Shown: in pieces, positions 33,715 to 46,337 of the stretch
Layout: the number at the start of each line of letters is the position of its first letter
Position numbering within the stretch: position 1 is the stretch's first letter
DNA from: Isochrysis galbana
Taxonomy: Eukaryota > Haptophyta > Isochrysidales > Isochrysidaceae
Assembly: GCA_018136815.1 (NCBI GenBank)
Contig: CM030943.1
Span: 1,884,446-1,948,445, forward strand
Length of the DNA stretch: 64,000 nucleotides
Direction of reading: 5' to 3'
Notes under the pieces: generated by a model
Told to the model about the DNA's origin: nothing
Database searches by the model: none
Seen by the model: only the letters and a program-made list of their open reading frames with translations
Position numbers and translations under genes: made by a program

Positions 33715-36700
33715 ATGGCTCCGCTGAGCGTCTGGCTTACGGCGTGGCTTGCTGCGGCGTCTTGTGGCTTCGTGGGTGAGTGCGGGGGCGAGGTTGCGTA
33801 CCGACTGCGCGGTGGCGCCGCCAACAGTGACGACGACCGCGCTGCTTCGCCCTCTTCGCTCGGAGAGCTCCGTCGCCTTCTTCACACTCTCGAGGACCGA
33901 GTAGCTCGGCTGGCAGAGAGGAGGGACGGGGAAGCCCCAGGCTTGACGGAGGAGCAGGGGGGTGGCTCAGAGGGTACGGAGGCTCCTGGGCAAGCGCAAG
34001 CAGCGCGGCTCGTCCACCCTTCACTCGGAGACCGTGTGCGAGTCCGTCCTTCTGTCCGTAGGCCCGCATATGAGTGGGGAGGGCTGCCAAAGCAAGCAGT
34101 CGGGAAGCTTGTCGACTTCTCGGTGGAGAGCGCGGACTGCACGATCGATTTCCCACAGTACTCGGGATGGAGGGGCGTCCTCCACGAGCTGGAGCGTGTC
34201 ACTGCCGCTGCCGATGTCCCGCGTGCCGGCGATGTCGTGAGGCTCAAACCGGGTATGCGGAGCCCGGCATACTCGTGGCCCAATGGCACCCAGGCTCGCA
34301 TCCGCTTGCTCCGCGACGCGCTTGTGCGGCACGCGGCGCGCGCGCCAAACGCCGAGGCGGCGAGTTCGGCTCGCCGGCTCTCCGCGCTATTGGAGGACCA
34401 GCTGAGCGTTTCGAAGCAGCTGGGGCGCGTCGTCGAAGTCTTTGTCGACGAAGAGAAGATGCAGACGGCCTGCCGCCTCGAGCCTATGAGTGCCGTTGGC
34501 CTGTCGGAAACGCGGAGGGATGCGGCCTTCAAGCAGATCGGCGCGCGCCCGGCATCCCTGCCGGAGGGCGGCACGTCAATGCGCACGCCAGTGCCTCTAA
34601 CCTCTGATGAGGGCCGCGAAATGCTTGAGTCGGATTTGACGCCAGGTGAGGACGAGGGCGACGAGCAATTGGCAGTGGCCATGGCCCTGGCGCTTCGCCA
34701 GCTGAAAGCGGTGGAGGAACAGGCGAGCGGGCAAATCGAAGCTGGAGATGGAATGCACGTGGAACGCGTGCAAAGCGACGCCGACGCCGATGAACGGGGC
34801 GGCGACGCCGAGAAGAGCCGTCGCGAGTGTCGGCCGGGGAGGGTGGCCACCGAGGGAGACGTGGCGCCCACTACCTGGCTGGCGAGCATCGACGAGGTGG
34901 AAGTGATAGACGTGGCGACAGGCGCGCCGCTAAGGCGATCAGAGATGGAGTCGGCGGCGGCCGGCGAGGACGGCGCCGAGGCCCGATCCGGCGGCCTTCC
35001 TTCAAGAGCCGTGGACGAGTCGCTCCTGCGGCTGATGATCGGGCCTGGAGCGGGGCTAACCAATGCTCATCCTGTCATGGCGGCGCTGACAGCGCAAGGG
35101 GCGCTCGGCAGCATTATAGGTGAGCGATCGCCGTCTGCGCCCGCGTGGCGCGCCAGTCAGACAGCACACCACTCGCGCTCGCCACCCACAGTAACCACCC
35201 TTGCGTTGCTCCGGTAGGCCTTGGGCGTCTCTCTCGCCGCTCGCGCCCATCGTCGATGTCACCCATCGCCATCAGCCGCCCGACATATCTGGGTCTGTTG
35301 TGGGGCATCAGCCTGGCGCGTGCCGCGCAGTACATTCGCTCCGCCAGTGCAGCCGCGACCACCACGCGTCCCGAGGCTGGCTCTCGCGCCACCAAAGAGA
35401 GACGCGGCGACAAGCTGAGCCGCACCATGCACGGAGATGCATCGGCGCAGAGCGCGCAACGCGCCTCACACAAAGGCGGGGCGGCGGAGTCGAGCCGCCG
35501 CCAAGCTGCCTCACCAAAACGGACTTGGGCCTCGCGATTCGGCGCGTCCGCCCGATCAGGTGCAGAGTACGCACGCGCCACTGTTGGGCGGGCGCTCACC
35601 CTCAAGTCGTGCGGGCTATGCTGCCGCCGTTGCTCACCTACGCCGCCTTCCTGTGAGTGCCACCGTTTTACTTGCAGCCCTCGCCCTCACTCGCTCCGCA
35701 CGTGCTGACCGTAAGCACTTGTGTGTCGCACGCCGCGTGCTCGTCCCGAAATTCCTCTGGGTGCATGCAACCGACATGCTCTATCACATCCCAGCGCCTT
35801 TCATTGCTCCCTACTTTAGTATTGCCCTCAGAGTTCGCCCCTCGCCCCTGCAGCCTCCTTTCCGGCTTTTATCTCTCATTGCTAGCCATTGCTGAGAACA
35901 AGACCATCGACGACCTTTTGCGTACCTCCTTTTCGATGCTTCCTCTTCTGTTCGCCCCGCCGCCCTTCTTGCAAGCCGTCTTTGGCAAGGCGGCCCAGAG
36001 CCCCGCCTCCAATATGTCGCCCACGGCGGCAGGGGCTCCGCACGATTCCCCCGCTGCTCCTGCCGATTCCGCCTCGTCCTTCGTGGCGGGTATGGCCACG
36101 ATCCCCGCGGAGCTCCCGCCTCTCGCAATCGCGGCTCGTGTGGTGGGCGGGTTGCTGAGTGAGCTTTCTCGCGCTCTGCTCCGTGCCCCGGCTCAATATC
36201 TCGCGTATAGCCTGCTTAGCTTCTTCGTCGTGATGCCTACCCCTCCAAACTTGATGAACGGGCTTGCCGACGGCTTTGAGGGTGAGCGCCGCATCGACTC
36301 GGCTCCGCACGTTCTCAAATGCCAGGCAGACGGGGGCGCTTCCTTGCCAAGCGGATAGAGATCCACGGGTAGATGAGATCTAGGGGTATGGGCTTGGGGG
36401 CACCGAGGATCCTTGGTCGGGCACTAGAATCGTACGACTGCTCACGGGCTTGCCCCTACTTCGACCGTACCGACGCGCAGGTGGCTTTCGTGCTGCGTAT
36501 ATCGGCCGCAGAAATACCATTCCGCCCAACACGCCTCGTCGAGCACGGCCAGACGCAGCAACCAAGTCTCGTCTCAGCGGCGAGTCCGCGGAGGCCACAT
36601 CCGCGGAGCCGGCTCGCGAGGGGCCGGCAACAGAGACGGATCCTGCCCTTGTGGCCTTCCGTTCCATTCTAAGCGTTCTCCGCCGCGCTGCACTGCTAGC

Positions 36701-36845
36701 GCAATTGGCGCGACTTTCGTGCGCCGGAGTGGCAATTCTGCAGTGGGCGGAGGTGCTGCTGCTACGTTCTCGCGCGTTAGCACGCGCCTGGCGCGGAAGC
36801 GAAGGCGGCTCCTTGCTGTTCAGACGGGGCCACTCGCGCACATAG
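33715..36845 (+). CDS. Secreted/membrane protein with mind-bomb-type SH3 repeats
   Basis: Four exons, 33715-35119, 35218-35652, 35886-36281 and 36481-36845, all separated by phase-1 GT-AG introns with good consensus (for example ATAG|GTGAGC, CT|GTGAGT, GAGG|GTGAGC), give 866 residues. Residues 1-25 are a signal peptide (MAPLSVWLTAWLAAASCGFV). Two modules resemble the SH3-like repeat of mind-bomb E3 ligases: LGDRVRVRPSVRRPAYEWGG with VDFSVESADCTIDFPQYSGW, and AGDVVRLKPGMRSPAYSW with VVEVFVDEEKMQTACRLEP. In mind bomb these bind substrate or partner peptides. No RING or ankyrin part is present. An acidic middle follows, and the last 350 residues hold several hydrophobic stretches (TSFSMLPLLFAPPPFLQAVF, YSLLSFFVVMPTP, RSILSVLRRAALLAQLARLS), suggesting a membrane-anchored C-terminus. 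Function unknown; the exon model is well supported by phase agreement. Confidence 0.65.
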
Positions 36846-37508
36846 AGAAGGCTCTTGTGGTCGAAGTCCATCGAGGATGACTTGGAGATGATGATGTCAG
36901 CGCGTTTGAAGAATAATGCAGGGCTCTGCAAACACCACTCGAGCTTGATGAACACTTCTTCTCTTAGGATTATCGAATCGTGCGGAGCGCGGTCCGCGCT
37001 AATACAATGCTTTTGTCTCACGGAAACGCAAAGGAAGCGTAGCTATTATTGCGGACTATGTCGACGATTTACTCAGCACGAATTATTCGCACCCAGATAG
37101 AGGCTAGTGCTGGTCTCCACCCGCCATGATCGGCTCTAGAGCCCTTTCGTTTGGCGTTAGATTCTTTAGTCGCATTCGCTACCTGTTTGTATTGCTATAG
37201 CTTGCACGTGCTATGCGGGGCCCTGCGGGTAGTTGTGCGGCCGGTGCGCACTGCTACGTAGCATTGTGGTGGTGCTGCTGTGGTCGCCATTGTATATCTT
37301 CATCTCGCGCGTGAGCTCAACCTGCTGCTAATCAATGGTTGTGATGAAGTGCCGTCGCGCTCCCTTACTCTCTCTCCTGGCGAGGTCCGCGCCGAGGATG
37401 GCCCAGGGAAGCGCCGAGCCCCCCCCCCCACCCTCCGCCCCCTCCCCCCTAGACGATGAAGGCGAAAGAGGCCGCAACCTCAGCACTATTATTTTTTTGT
37501 TCACATCC
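36846..37508. other. Gene-free interval
   Basis: Downstream region of the mind-bomb-repeat gene. AT-richer and without a coding signal that I can defend. Confidence 0.4.
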
Positions 37509-37900
37509 AACTATCAGTAAAACTGATAGGGTCATGGGGGCCCCGTGCCCCCCTTTCCCCATCGCAGACACCCCCTGGGTGGGCGTGCACACTCAACACT
37601 CAACCTCAGCCCCTGCCTGCTGGCAGGGGCTGAGCTGACATCACTCTGGCACAGACCCTCGCCGAGCGCGCAACGCGCGCCGCACGCATTCGCCTGCACT
37701 GGCCCCTGATCGTACTGACCCCCCACTCCACCACTGAGCCACAGACCACCTGAGCCGCCAGGAGGGCACCCAGGACCAGCGAGGCCAGCGAGGGAGAGGC
37801 AGGAGAGGCCAGGGGCCCAGCCCCAGCCTCCACTGCCCCCTGAGCTGGCCCAGCTGGCCCTCAGAGGGGTGCCATGGCGCGCGCAGGCATCGCACGCCCG
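37509..37900 (+). mobile_element. Retroposon, hairpin family copy 3 (GGGGGCC subfamily)
   Basis: It starts AACTATCAGTAAAACTGATA and GGGTCATGGGGGCCCCGTGCC. The first 210 bp match the copy at 33095 in reverse. Positions 37780-37870 match 50998-51065 of the TSD-flanked copy, and AGGTAAG-TTCACGCCTGTTTAC at about 37965 has a counterpart at 51195, so the element may extend to about 38000 or beyond. The 3' border and target duplication were not identified. Confidence 0.55.
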
Positions 37901-38547
37901 TAAGAGAACGAAGAGAACTACGAGAAAAGAACGACAAAAAAACGACGCGATCCGACCCAAGAAAAGGTAAGATTCACGCCTGTTTACGGTATGTTTATGT
38001 CGGAGCGAAGCTCGTTTCCTCTTTGGAAACGAGTCGCGGAGGCGCACCGGCGGCTAGCGCGGCGCACGGTTCATCCGGGGAGCCCGGAACGGGCTCATCG
38101 GGAGAACGGGGAGGGCAAATGACGGGCATATGTGGAATGGACGGGAGAGTGGCACGGAACGCGAATCGGAGGGACGGAGGATGTAAGAAAGGGCGCGGCG
38201 AGCAGTTGCCGCTTACTTGGGACTCGTAGGGACTCGTAGACTCGAAAGGACGACTCGGAAGGCTCGGGGCTTGGGGGTACTCAGGGGCTGCAGGTCACCA
38301 ACAGGCGATACAACGGGTAAAAACCCCACAAACCAACACTCTGCACTCAAACATTCACGGTAACAGGCTGGAAACATACGTCAAACGAACCCCCTCTGGT
38401 GAGCAGATTCAGGAGTGCCCACCAGAAAAAGAGGAGAGAGAGAGAGCGAGAGAACGAGGGCTCGGGGTCAAAACACAATTCGGACTCCGGCTCGGACTAC
38501 AGAGTAAAATCCAGTGCCCTCGCGAGTCCTGCCTCGAGTCTCGCGAG

Positions 38548-38640
38548 GCAGCGCCGAAGGACGCTGAAGGAAGCGCTGCGGGACAGCGCTGAAGGACGCA
38601 GAAGGACACTGAAGGACGCTGCAAGACGCGCTGCGGGACA
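38548..38640. repeat. Minisatellite-like GCTGAAGGACGC repeats
   Basis: Imperfect tandem copies of about 12-24 bp with the core GCTGAAGGACGC/GCTGCGGGACA. Confidence 0.6.
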
Positions 38641-38800
38641 TCGCTTAAACGCGTGGACAATTACCGTAACGGTAAAAATAAAACTCAAATCTTCGAATTT
38701 CGAGACGAAAATCGGCGAACCAGGACTGGAGCCCACGGAGAATCCGAATCGGCACGCCTTGCGTGACCACGACGAACATAGAAGACGATATATATCTGTT
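38641..38800 (-). mobile_element. Putative tRNA-derived SINE, copy 2
   Basis: Diverged copy of the element at 32655-32835. The minus strand has TGGTCACGCAAGG (box A-like), GGGCTCCAGTCC (box B-like) and the same 3' TTACCGTTACGG-type tail ending in an ACGCGTTTAAG-like sequence. Confidence 0.4.
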
Positions 38801-39142
38801 GGGTCTCCGCGGTCTAATTTGGTCTGATTGGGTCTTTTGCAAGAGCGACTCCATAGCGACTCAAAAATAGACGGGGAATATATCAATAGAGGCATAGAGG
38901 CTGTTGACTCGGCAACTCTTTTGAGTCCCCCGTTGAGTCGCTCCAACAACTCTCTAAGAACGGGAGGAGTATACGTTAGATCTTGACAGAAGTCGGGGAG
39001 AGGAAAACGAGGCGGAGAGGAGGAAGGGAGAGCAAGAAAACGAGATGGTTTGAAAACGTCTTATTTCACCAAGAAGAGAGAGAAGAGGAAGGAAGAGACT
39101 CCTAAATATATGGACGGAGAGAGGGAGGAAGAGAGAGCAGAG

Positions 39143-39353
<211 letters not shown>

Positions 39354-42300
39354 ATGGCGAGCGGCGGCCGCGCAGAGCGGCTTGCTCTGCTGCTCGACGC
39401 CAGCTCTGGGCTTCTCTCCCGCGCAGGCACGGCACGCCGTTCGTTGCTGAGCGCTGACTCCTCCTCCCTCCTGCCAGACAAGCTTGCCAAGAAGCTGCTC
39501 GAGCGCTTCCCTGAGGATTCCAGAGCGACAGACTCTTTCTCGAGAGACCCTTCGAGGGCTCTCTCTGCCTTCTCCAGCTGGTACGGGGCTCTACAGCAGT
39601 GGGTCGAGCTGCGAGAGCACTCTCTCAACCTTCTGACTCAACTCAGTCGCGAGCTGGCCACGCTCGCCTTCGAACTCTCGCAGAGCGTGCTTGTGGGGTA
39701 CCTCGAGCTCGCGGTGAGCCATGTGCAGCTGCAACTGCTGCTTGGCTCGGTCCTTACAGGCACAGAGGCCAAGGGTAGGCTCGCTGCCGCGGTGTACGCA
39801 CACGCGCACCGGGTCCTTCACCGCGTGCCGCCGCCCGAGTGGGACGCCGTCGCTCGCATCGTGCTCGAGCTCGCCACGCCGGTGACAGCGCTGCAGAAGG
39901 ACTTTGGCAAGGTACAGCTGCGCGTCGCAGACATCCTCGTGCCGTTCGCACCCCGTATCCGCGCGGTCACCGAGCTAACGCATCTGCGGGATGAGGCATT
40001 CTTCGCGCCACCGCAGCCTGCCGCCGCCGCCGTGGCCGCCGCGCCCGCCGCCGCCGCGAGCAGTGTGTCGGCGTCGCCCTCCTTCTCCAGGCCGCCTGGT
40101 GCGCACACCGAGTCGGAGGAGCGCCTGCTGCCGCTCGCGTGGCGCGCACAGTACTGGGTGGTCTACGGCTTCCTCGCAGCTCCGGAGGAATTGGCCGTGC
40201 CGGGTGCCACCGAGCTCCTGTGTTCCGTCCTCTCACGCACCCACGCCCTTTCGGTGCACGCCGAAGTTGTGCTGCACCCGCATTGTCACTTTGACGTCGA
40301 CCCCAAGACGGTCGCAAAGTGGCTCACGGGACGCACCGAGCTCTCATGGCGCACCTCCGGCGCGGGGCCGGCACCAGCGGCCTCCAAAGATGAGCCCAAG
40401 CGCTTTATCGCCGCGCTGCGCGAGGCCAAGACCGCGGCGCACCGCATGGCCCCCGTGGCCCGCGCCTCGGCACGCACCGTGCTCGCCAACAAGCTCGACA
40501 CGCTCGCCGCGATGGCGAGACATCGCACGGGTAGCGGTCAGACAGGTGGCGGCGCGGGGGAGAGAGACAGCCCGCCGATCTCATTCGAGCTCGTCATCTC
40601 GGCCCTCCGTGTGGCTAACGCCGAGCTTGCGTGGTGGGCACTCCACCGCGAATCACCGTTTGATGAGGTGTGCGGTCTCTTCCGCGGCGGCTCCGCGGCA
40701 GACCGCCCTCCGATGCTGGTGTATTCCACATGTCCCGCGCGGGCCCAGAGGGTGCTATCCCTCGCGCATGCGCCTCGCGTCTCCACAGTGCGCCCGAGTC
40801 GACGGCTGGCTGGTGCCGCACCTTCAGCTTCTCCCATTCCCCACCCCACCCCACCCCCGGGTTCGCCAGGCGAACAAAAAGGAACGCGAGGTGCCGACGG
40901 ACCGGCCCCACTTTGAGATGAGCACAGTGCTCCCCTTACTCAGCGCCATGGCCTCCCTCCGAGTCGCCGCCGCCGCCGATGCGGCCTCGCACCACGCCGC
41001 CGCCGCGCTCGCGGGCAGCGAGAGGCAGCGGCTCAACGAGCTGCTCGCTGAGGTGGGACGCGAAGGGCTGCCACCCAAGGCGGCCAGTCTGCTATTCGAG
41101 CTGCCGGTGAGCGTCGAGCGGGCCCCCGAGCTAACCTTCCGTTGTGCGCGGCGGCCCCGCTGCCAACGGCGGCGTGCGCGAGGGCCGGCGCGTCCGACCA
41201 GCGGGTGATAAGGGCGCTGTGTCGGCCCGGCGCACAGCTCAGGCCAGCCTACGCCTCGCACGCGGCTGGCCTCGCACGGCCACTGGTTGACACCCGCCGC
41301 CTAGCGCCTACCCTCTTGTACAGGTCTTGCTTAAGTCGGTCACCCCATTCTCGCCTGGGCTTCGCGCTATTCGCCTCAACCTTCTGCGCATCGTCTGTGA
41401 GCTGTCTTCTGTCCAAACCGCAGCAACGGTGCGCTCCTCTGCGCCTCACCGCGCGCTCCTATCGCACATTCACGCCATCGAGGCGGCAGCAGTGGCGGCC
41501 GCCCACGCGCCTGCCGTTGCTGACGCGGCGGCGGCGCTGCCGTTAGTGCTGACAGCGCCGCCACAGGCGCTGGTCGGTGCCCTTTTCGAGGAGAGCCTCG
41601 CCTTGCGCCCGGTTGACTGCGTCGCGCTCCTGCAGTTGGGCAGCTGCCGAGTGGCAGCGCCCACTGTCGCGGTGCCCGACATGAGCACCACCGCCGCGCT
41701 GCCGAGGGCGCTCTTAGATAAGTGGCTCGATGCACTCGCTCACCGCATCGGTCAGCTCATCGACACCTCCGCCACCACCATTGCCATACCCGGCGGGGGA
41801 GGCGGCGCCGCGACACCCCTGCAGCAACTCTGCCTCCTTTGCAAAGCTCTGCGCGCCGCGCCCACGCTCGTGCTACCGACAGGCGTGGCTGCCGACGTGC
41901 CGGCAGCGAGTCGCGCGGCGCCGCCGGCCCGCGCGACGTTGGCGCCGGCCGCACAGCTTGATCTTGCGGCCTGGGCTGATGAGACGGTCGCCTGCCACCT
42001 CCCCATGGCTATACGCGCCGCCTTCATGTCTGATGGCGCCACCTCGTCTGCCACGCTGGTTCACTGCGCGTTGATGCGCCCACCCGCCGAGAGCCTGGCA
42101 AGGCTGCGCTCACTCGCGAGGGTGGTGGCCACGGCGACGCAAGGCAGCGGCGGCGGTGGCGTGCTGCTACATTCGGCGCTCGAGCGGGAATTCGGCGCCG
42201 ACGCCGTAAGTGGCCTAGCTGAGATTAGTGACAAGAGCGATGGATGGCACGTTGAGTCGCTGCCGCTTGTCGCAATCGTCCGTCGTTGGCTACGCTTGAA

Positions 42301-43849
42301 TGTTGACGAACTAGCCCGCGAGTCGAGCAGCACCGCGTATGTGCCCGCCCGTCGCGAATTTGAACATGGCCCCATTGGCCGGGTGGGTGCTGGCCAATCA
42401 TTGCCCATCGCGCGACTCTCGCCGAGGCCACAACACGCCAAGCCTCTGCAACCCTTCGCGTGCGCCGCGACCATTGCGCCACCCGCAGTAGAGTGGCAAC
42501 TTACACCTTGCGGTTGGCGCCCCCCCCCCCCCCCCTTCCCAATCCCTCGCCCCCCCCCCCTCCCCTCCGCGCTGTAGCTCCCCATGCGCGCCCTTGCCAT
42601 GGCAACCGGCTCTGCCTGCATGATGACTCTACACGCGGAACTCGTCGCGCTTGCTGCGGCTGATGCCGCCGCTCTGAAGCTTCAGCTCGAGGCGTCGCGC
42701 AACGTGCGTGGCGCGCCTGCATTCGGCTGCACGTGCCTCGACTAGGCGATGGCAATCCGCGCGATAATGCCGGGCTCTGCCATCAAAGTCGACCTTCCCC
42801 TCTTCTCCCCTCGCTCACTTTGCAGGCTCTACTGTCCGCTTCTCCATCTGCCTCCCCGGCTGTCGTCACTGTGGTAGCTGCGTGTTGCCGCCGTATTGGC
42901 GTCGCCCTTGCTGCTCGCTCCGCGTTGCTGAGTGGTATCGCCGAAGCCAAGGCGGACTTGCTGCCGCACGCTGCATCCCAGTTTGTGGACGCTGTCAGCG
43001 TGAGGCAACTTCCCGATGGGAAGGAAGCTGCTTCGTTACCTGCCGTATCGGCCATGCTGACGGAGAGCGGTAGCCTCGCTACGGAGCTAGCGCATGTGAG
43101 TGGTGTCCAATCCCAGCTCGCGACTGGAGACGAGCCTCTTGCCAGCCTCGCACCTCCATGCGCACGCCATGCTTGCTGTCCTCGTGCGGTTCTAGAGCTT
43201 TGACGGCCGCTCTTTTAGCGATACGGCGCCTTCGTGGCTCCCACCGAACGTGCGACCGCCTCCGACGAGAGCGCGTCGCACAACGTTCATTAAGTTGTAC
43301 GTCCGCCTTGCTGGACAGGACTCCGGCCTACTATCGGCGCTCTACTCCCGATGCGGTGCCGCTGACGACCCTGCGCTCTGGAGCCTACTCCCCGACCTCC
43401 TCGCTATAGCCCTGCCGCCCTCGGCTCCGTCCCCTCCGGGCCTTGGCATCAGCTCGACAGCGCTGAGCGCTTTGGCTGTTCACGTATTATTGCGCATGGT
43501 TGAGCCGCTATGCTCCGGAAAGCGCGCCGCAAGCTGCATCGAGGCGGCCTCCGGCTCCTCCCTTGCCGCGAATGAGCTGCCGCCATCCACAGGGGCAGAT
43601 GGGCCCTTCCTCGACTCTAACCTCCTCGCCCACCGAAGATATCTGCAGCTCGCGTCTGGAGCCCTGCTTGAGACGTGTGCCGCCACCGCGGGTGTCAATA
43701 CTCATGACGGAGCACGACGAGCTACGCGACTCGCAGCACTTTTGGAGGCGGTGGCGCACCTTGCCGCGCCCCATGCCGCCGCTGCGCTCTTGAGCGAGGT
43801 GCTACCACCTGGGTTGATAGATGTTTTGTTGCAAGGCCACGACGGATGA
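39354..43849 (+). CDS. NCKAP1: NCKAP1/HEM (Nap1) homologue, WAVE/SCAR complex subunit
   Basis: Six exons, 39354-40751, 40870-41106, 41324-42382, 42578-42703, 42826-43095 and 43196-43849, all phase 0, give 1,247 residues; animal NCKAP1 is about 1,130. NCKAP1 pairs with CYFIP/Sra1 as the scaffold that links Rac to WAVE and Arp2/3 actin nucleation. The all-helical protein aligns block by block with the family: an early LLDKL-like LLPDKLAKKLLERFPEDSR, then YLELAVSHVQLQLLLGSV and VYAHAHRVLHRVPPPEWDAV, WRAQYWVVYGFLAAPEEL, FIAALREAKTAAHRMAPVAR, and MRALAMATGSACMMTLHAEL matching the MKFLSESLMWHISSQVAEL region, with a C-terminal ARRATRLAALLEAVAHLA helix. Alanine/proline-rich insertions (about 222-245) account for the extra length. 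Identification rests on block order and length rather than one diagnostic motif. Confidence 0.75.
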
Positions 43850-45266
43850 ACGCCTAGTATGAGGGCGCGGCTCTGTTCTATCATATTCTTTTAAATTGTC
43901 GAATATCGACAAATTGACGTGCCGTGCCGTAGTCGTGCAACATGCAGTCCAAACGTATTTGCGCTGGTTGAGGACGCTCTGAAGTTGACCATCGTTTGCT
44001 GACAAGCCACCGAGGTTCGGTCACCTTATAGTGGCCCGTTTTGTCGACGTCGTTGGCCTTAAATCCCCTTGGCCTCGGAGGATGTCTCCACTTCATATTT
44101 CCAGCGCACAACGTCAATGCCTCGGACGAATTCCTCATGCCCGATTCGTTGAGTGCCATGGACACACCTTGATCTGATTGCGAATGCGCACCCGCCATGT
44201 AGAAAGGTTGGATACGGTCTGTAAAGAGAGTTGAGGTCCAAGAGCTCTATAAGCCCGAATGATGATCTGTCGCCATGGTGGCCGTCGGCGTCAGATTTTT
44301 CCTGAAACCCCAAGGATCCATCAGAGTCGTGTACAGTCACTCTCAAAGCTAGCAATTCTGCGTAATGCGAGCGCTGCTGCTCTGCAAGGCGATGTGAGCC
44401 TCAACTACCTGAGTCTTTAGTTAACCACCTACTCTAAGAGTAGGGCTCATGGGGCGGGCATCGCGCGCCTGAAGCCTGAAGCGTCGTGTAACGTGTAACT
44501 TCGCGCTGTGTGGCACGCGCACCGGTGGCTGACTACGTGTGGCGAGGTAGGCGCAGCAGGGCAAGAGGAGGTCTCCGCCCCTCAGCCGTGCCCCTCTCAG
44601 CACGCCTTAAGCCAGCCGCAGCCGTGAAACCACAAGAAGAAACGGGCCCGGGAGAGGGTTGAGGGAGCGTGCCCTCCCTTATGCCGGCACCAACCAAGTA
44701 CAAGCTTAAATTTTAAATTTTTAACCATATTTGATTGTCGCGGCGCGGCAAAGGAACGGGACTAGCGCTCACTCAAGACAGAACTCCCTGCCGCGGCAAG
44801 CGCAAGCACCCTTCCCCCTTATGCCACCCAGCTCTTTGAACTCGGACGGTTGGGATATTACAACTCTACACTCTACCGCAGTACACAACATATGAGCACT
44901 ACCTGTGGAAGGAGTACCATTGGCTAACGTACACAAGATGTAGGCTTGACACGTGAACGTACACTGAACAGTATGCAGTCTAATGGTTGGAATATTGATC
45001 TGCTCAAACTACCTCCATCCTGGAGAAACCCTGCGAGGGCATGAGCGGCGATGCTGCTCATCACAGCCTGACTGAAGCTAGTCGTAGAATGCTTGTTTCG
45101 TGACGGATTTTATATGGAGAACCGCCAGGAAGGCCGTTCTCGCACGCATCACGGACCTCGCCACCCAAGATCAGCCAAGCGACATCGTCGCCTGTCAGCA
45201 GAACGACAACATCGACAATAGGATCGAGGATGAGGGGTGTCAGAAAAAGACGAAAAAGATGAAAAC
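43850..45266. other. Interval without an assigned gene
   Basis: Minus-strand frames at 43881-44355 have an amino-acid composition unlike random GC-rich frames (for example RWKYEVETSSEAKG and KTGHYKVTEPRWLVSKRW), but they shift frame and match nothing I recognise; they could be a decayed gene. A retroposon 3' fragment lies at 44705-44840. The rest appears non-coding. Confidence 0.4.
44705..44840 (-). mobile_element. 5'-truncated retroposon 3' end, copy A
   Basis: The minus strand carries the conserved 3' module of the element at 58256-59396. It has GGGTGCTTGCGCTTGCCGCG, then CTTGAGTGAGCGCTAGTCCC, then GTTCCTTTGCCGCGCCGCGA, then an A-rich tail (TTAAAAATTTAAAATTTAAG). Homology ends abruptly within the last codons of the element's open frame, as expected for incomplete reverse transcription. 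Confidence 0.6.
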
Positions 45267-45489
45267 TCAGCCTGCGTAGCTCGGGGTTACCCTGTGTGTG
45301 TGGGGGGGGGGAGTTGCTATGCGCACGCGCCGCGTCCTTGTATGTCGTGATCTGTCACGGATGCGCACAAAGGGGTTTGGCAGCCTGGTCGAGCGACCCT
45401 CAGCCTGTAAGCTAGACGCGGTGGTAGCGCTAGGCCGCGGAGCGACGGCAGCTACCTGCTGCCCACCCCCCTGCTCAGGCTGAGACGTC

Positions 45490-45835
45490 ACCGGCGTTTC
45501 ATCTCCGGAGGCGACAAGGCGAGAAACTCCGTCCGCGTCGCTGTGGTTGGCGCCTGGCTTGTGCTCCACGGTAAAGCGATATTCGGCCAGCTTCAGTGCC
45601 CATCGCATCAAGCGGGAAGCCGGCCCGCCTTGAACAGTGTCCTTCATGGTGTGGAGCCAACGGAGTGCTTGGTGGTCAATGACGAGTCGAAAATGCCGGC
45701 CCCACAGGTAGGGCCGCCAATTGCGTATGCTTTCGAGGGCGGCGAGGAGTTCCACTTCGGTGGTACTCCAGTGGCGCTCTGCGCTCTGCAGTTGTAAGTC
45801 GCCGGCCATAATAGGCGTCATCTTCTTCTTGGTCT
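45490..45835 (-). pseudogene. Ty3/Gypsy RNase H domain fragment
   Basis: The minus-strand translation reads AYYGRRLTTAER, then after a frameshift HWSTTEVELLAALESIRNW, FRLVIDHQALRWLH, LMRWALKLAEYRFTVEHKPG and NHSDADGVSRL. This is the RNase H region that follows the reverse transcriptase in Gypsy-type polyproteins. A tandem GCAGAGC duplication breaks the frame between the first two blocks, and no reverse transcriptase or integrase remains, so this is a dead fragment. Confidence 0.8.
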
Positions 45836-46337
45836 GGGTCCTGTGTGCCGAGGGTGAGTAGGGCTAGGGTCAGTCGTGGCTTGCCGGGAGGTTGCTGAGG
45901 AGTGTAAGGTGAGAGGCTGTGGGGTGGGATGGTGAGTGCTGATGTTGCCTGGCCTGCTCTGGGGTTCCAGAGTTGTGTGTTGTGCGTGTTTTTGAGGTGC
46001 CTTGTCAAGTAGTTGTGCCCATAAGGGCCACCTGGTCTCGGGCCGCGCTGCCGTGGCAGCGCGGCCGTCGCCAGGGCGGGAGGGGCCTCTGCCATAAGGC
46101 ATGCCCAATGGAGAGGTGGCCCTGTGGGCCTGTTCATGTTCTGCTGAGGTCTGCAGACAGCTGCCCCCCATGGGGGGGGCCAGCATGGCTCCTGTGCGTG
46201 GTGTGGCCGAAGCCACGGGCCGTGTGGCGCGACGGGGGTCGCGCGCACCTGCTCGGCCTCTGATGGCGGGCGCGGCCGCTTCGACAGCGACTGCTCCATG
46301 GGGGCTGGGGGGCCGCCCTCGGCGGGGGACCCGAAGG

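Noticed and set aside
34000-35063. Minus-strand 393-codon frame opposite the mind-bomb-repeat gene
   Set aside because: Ser/Arg-rich mirror of the true coding strand. The plus strand has recognisable domains and consistent splice phases.
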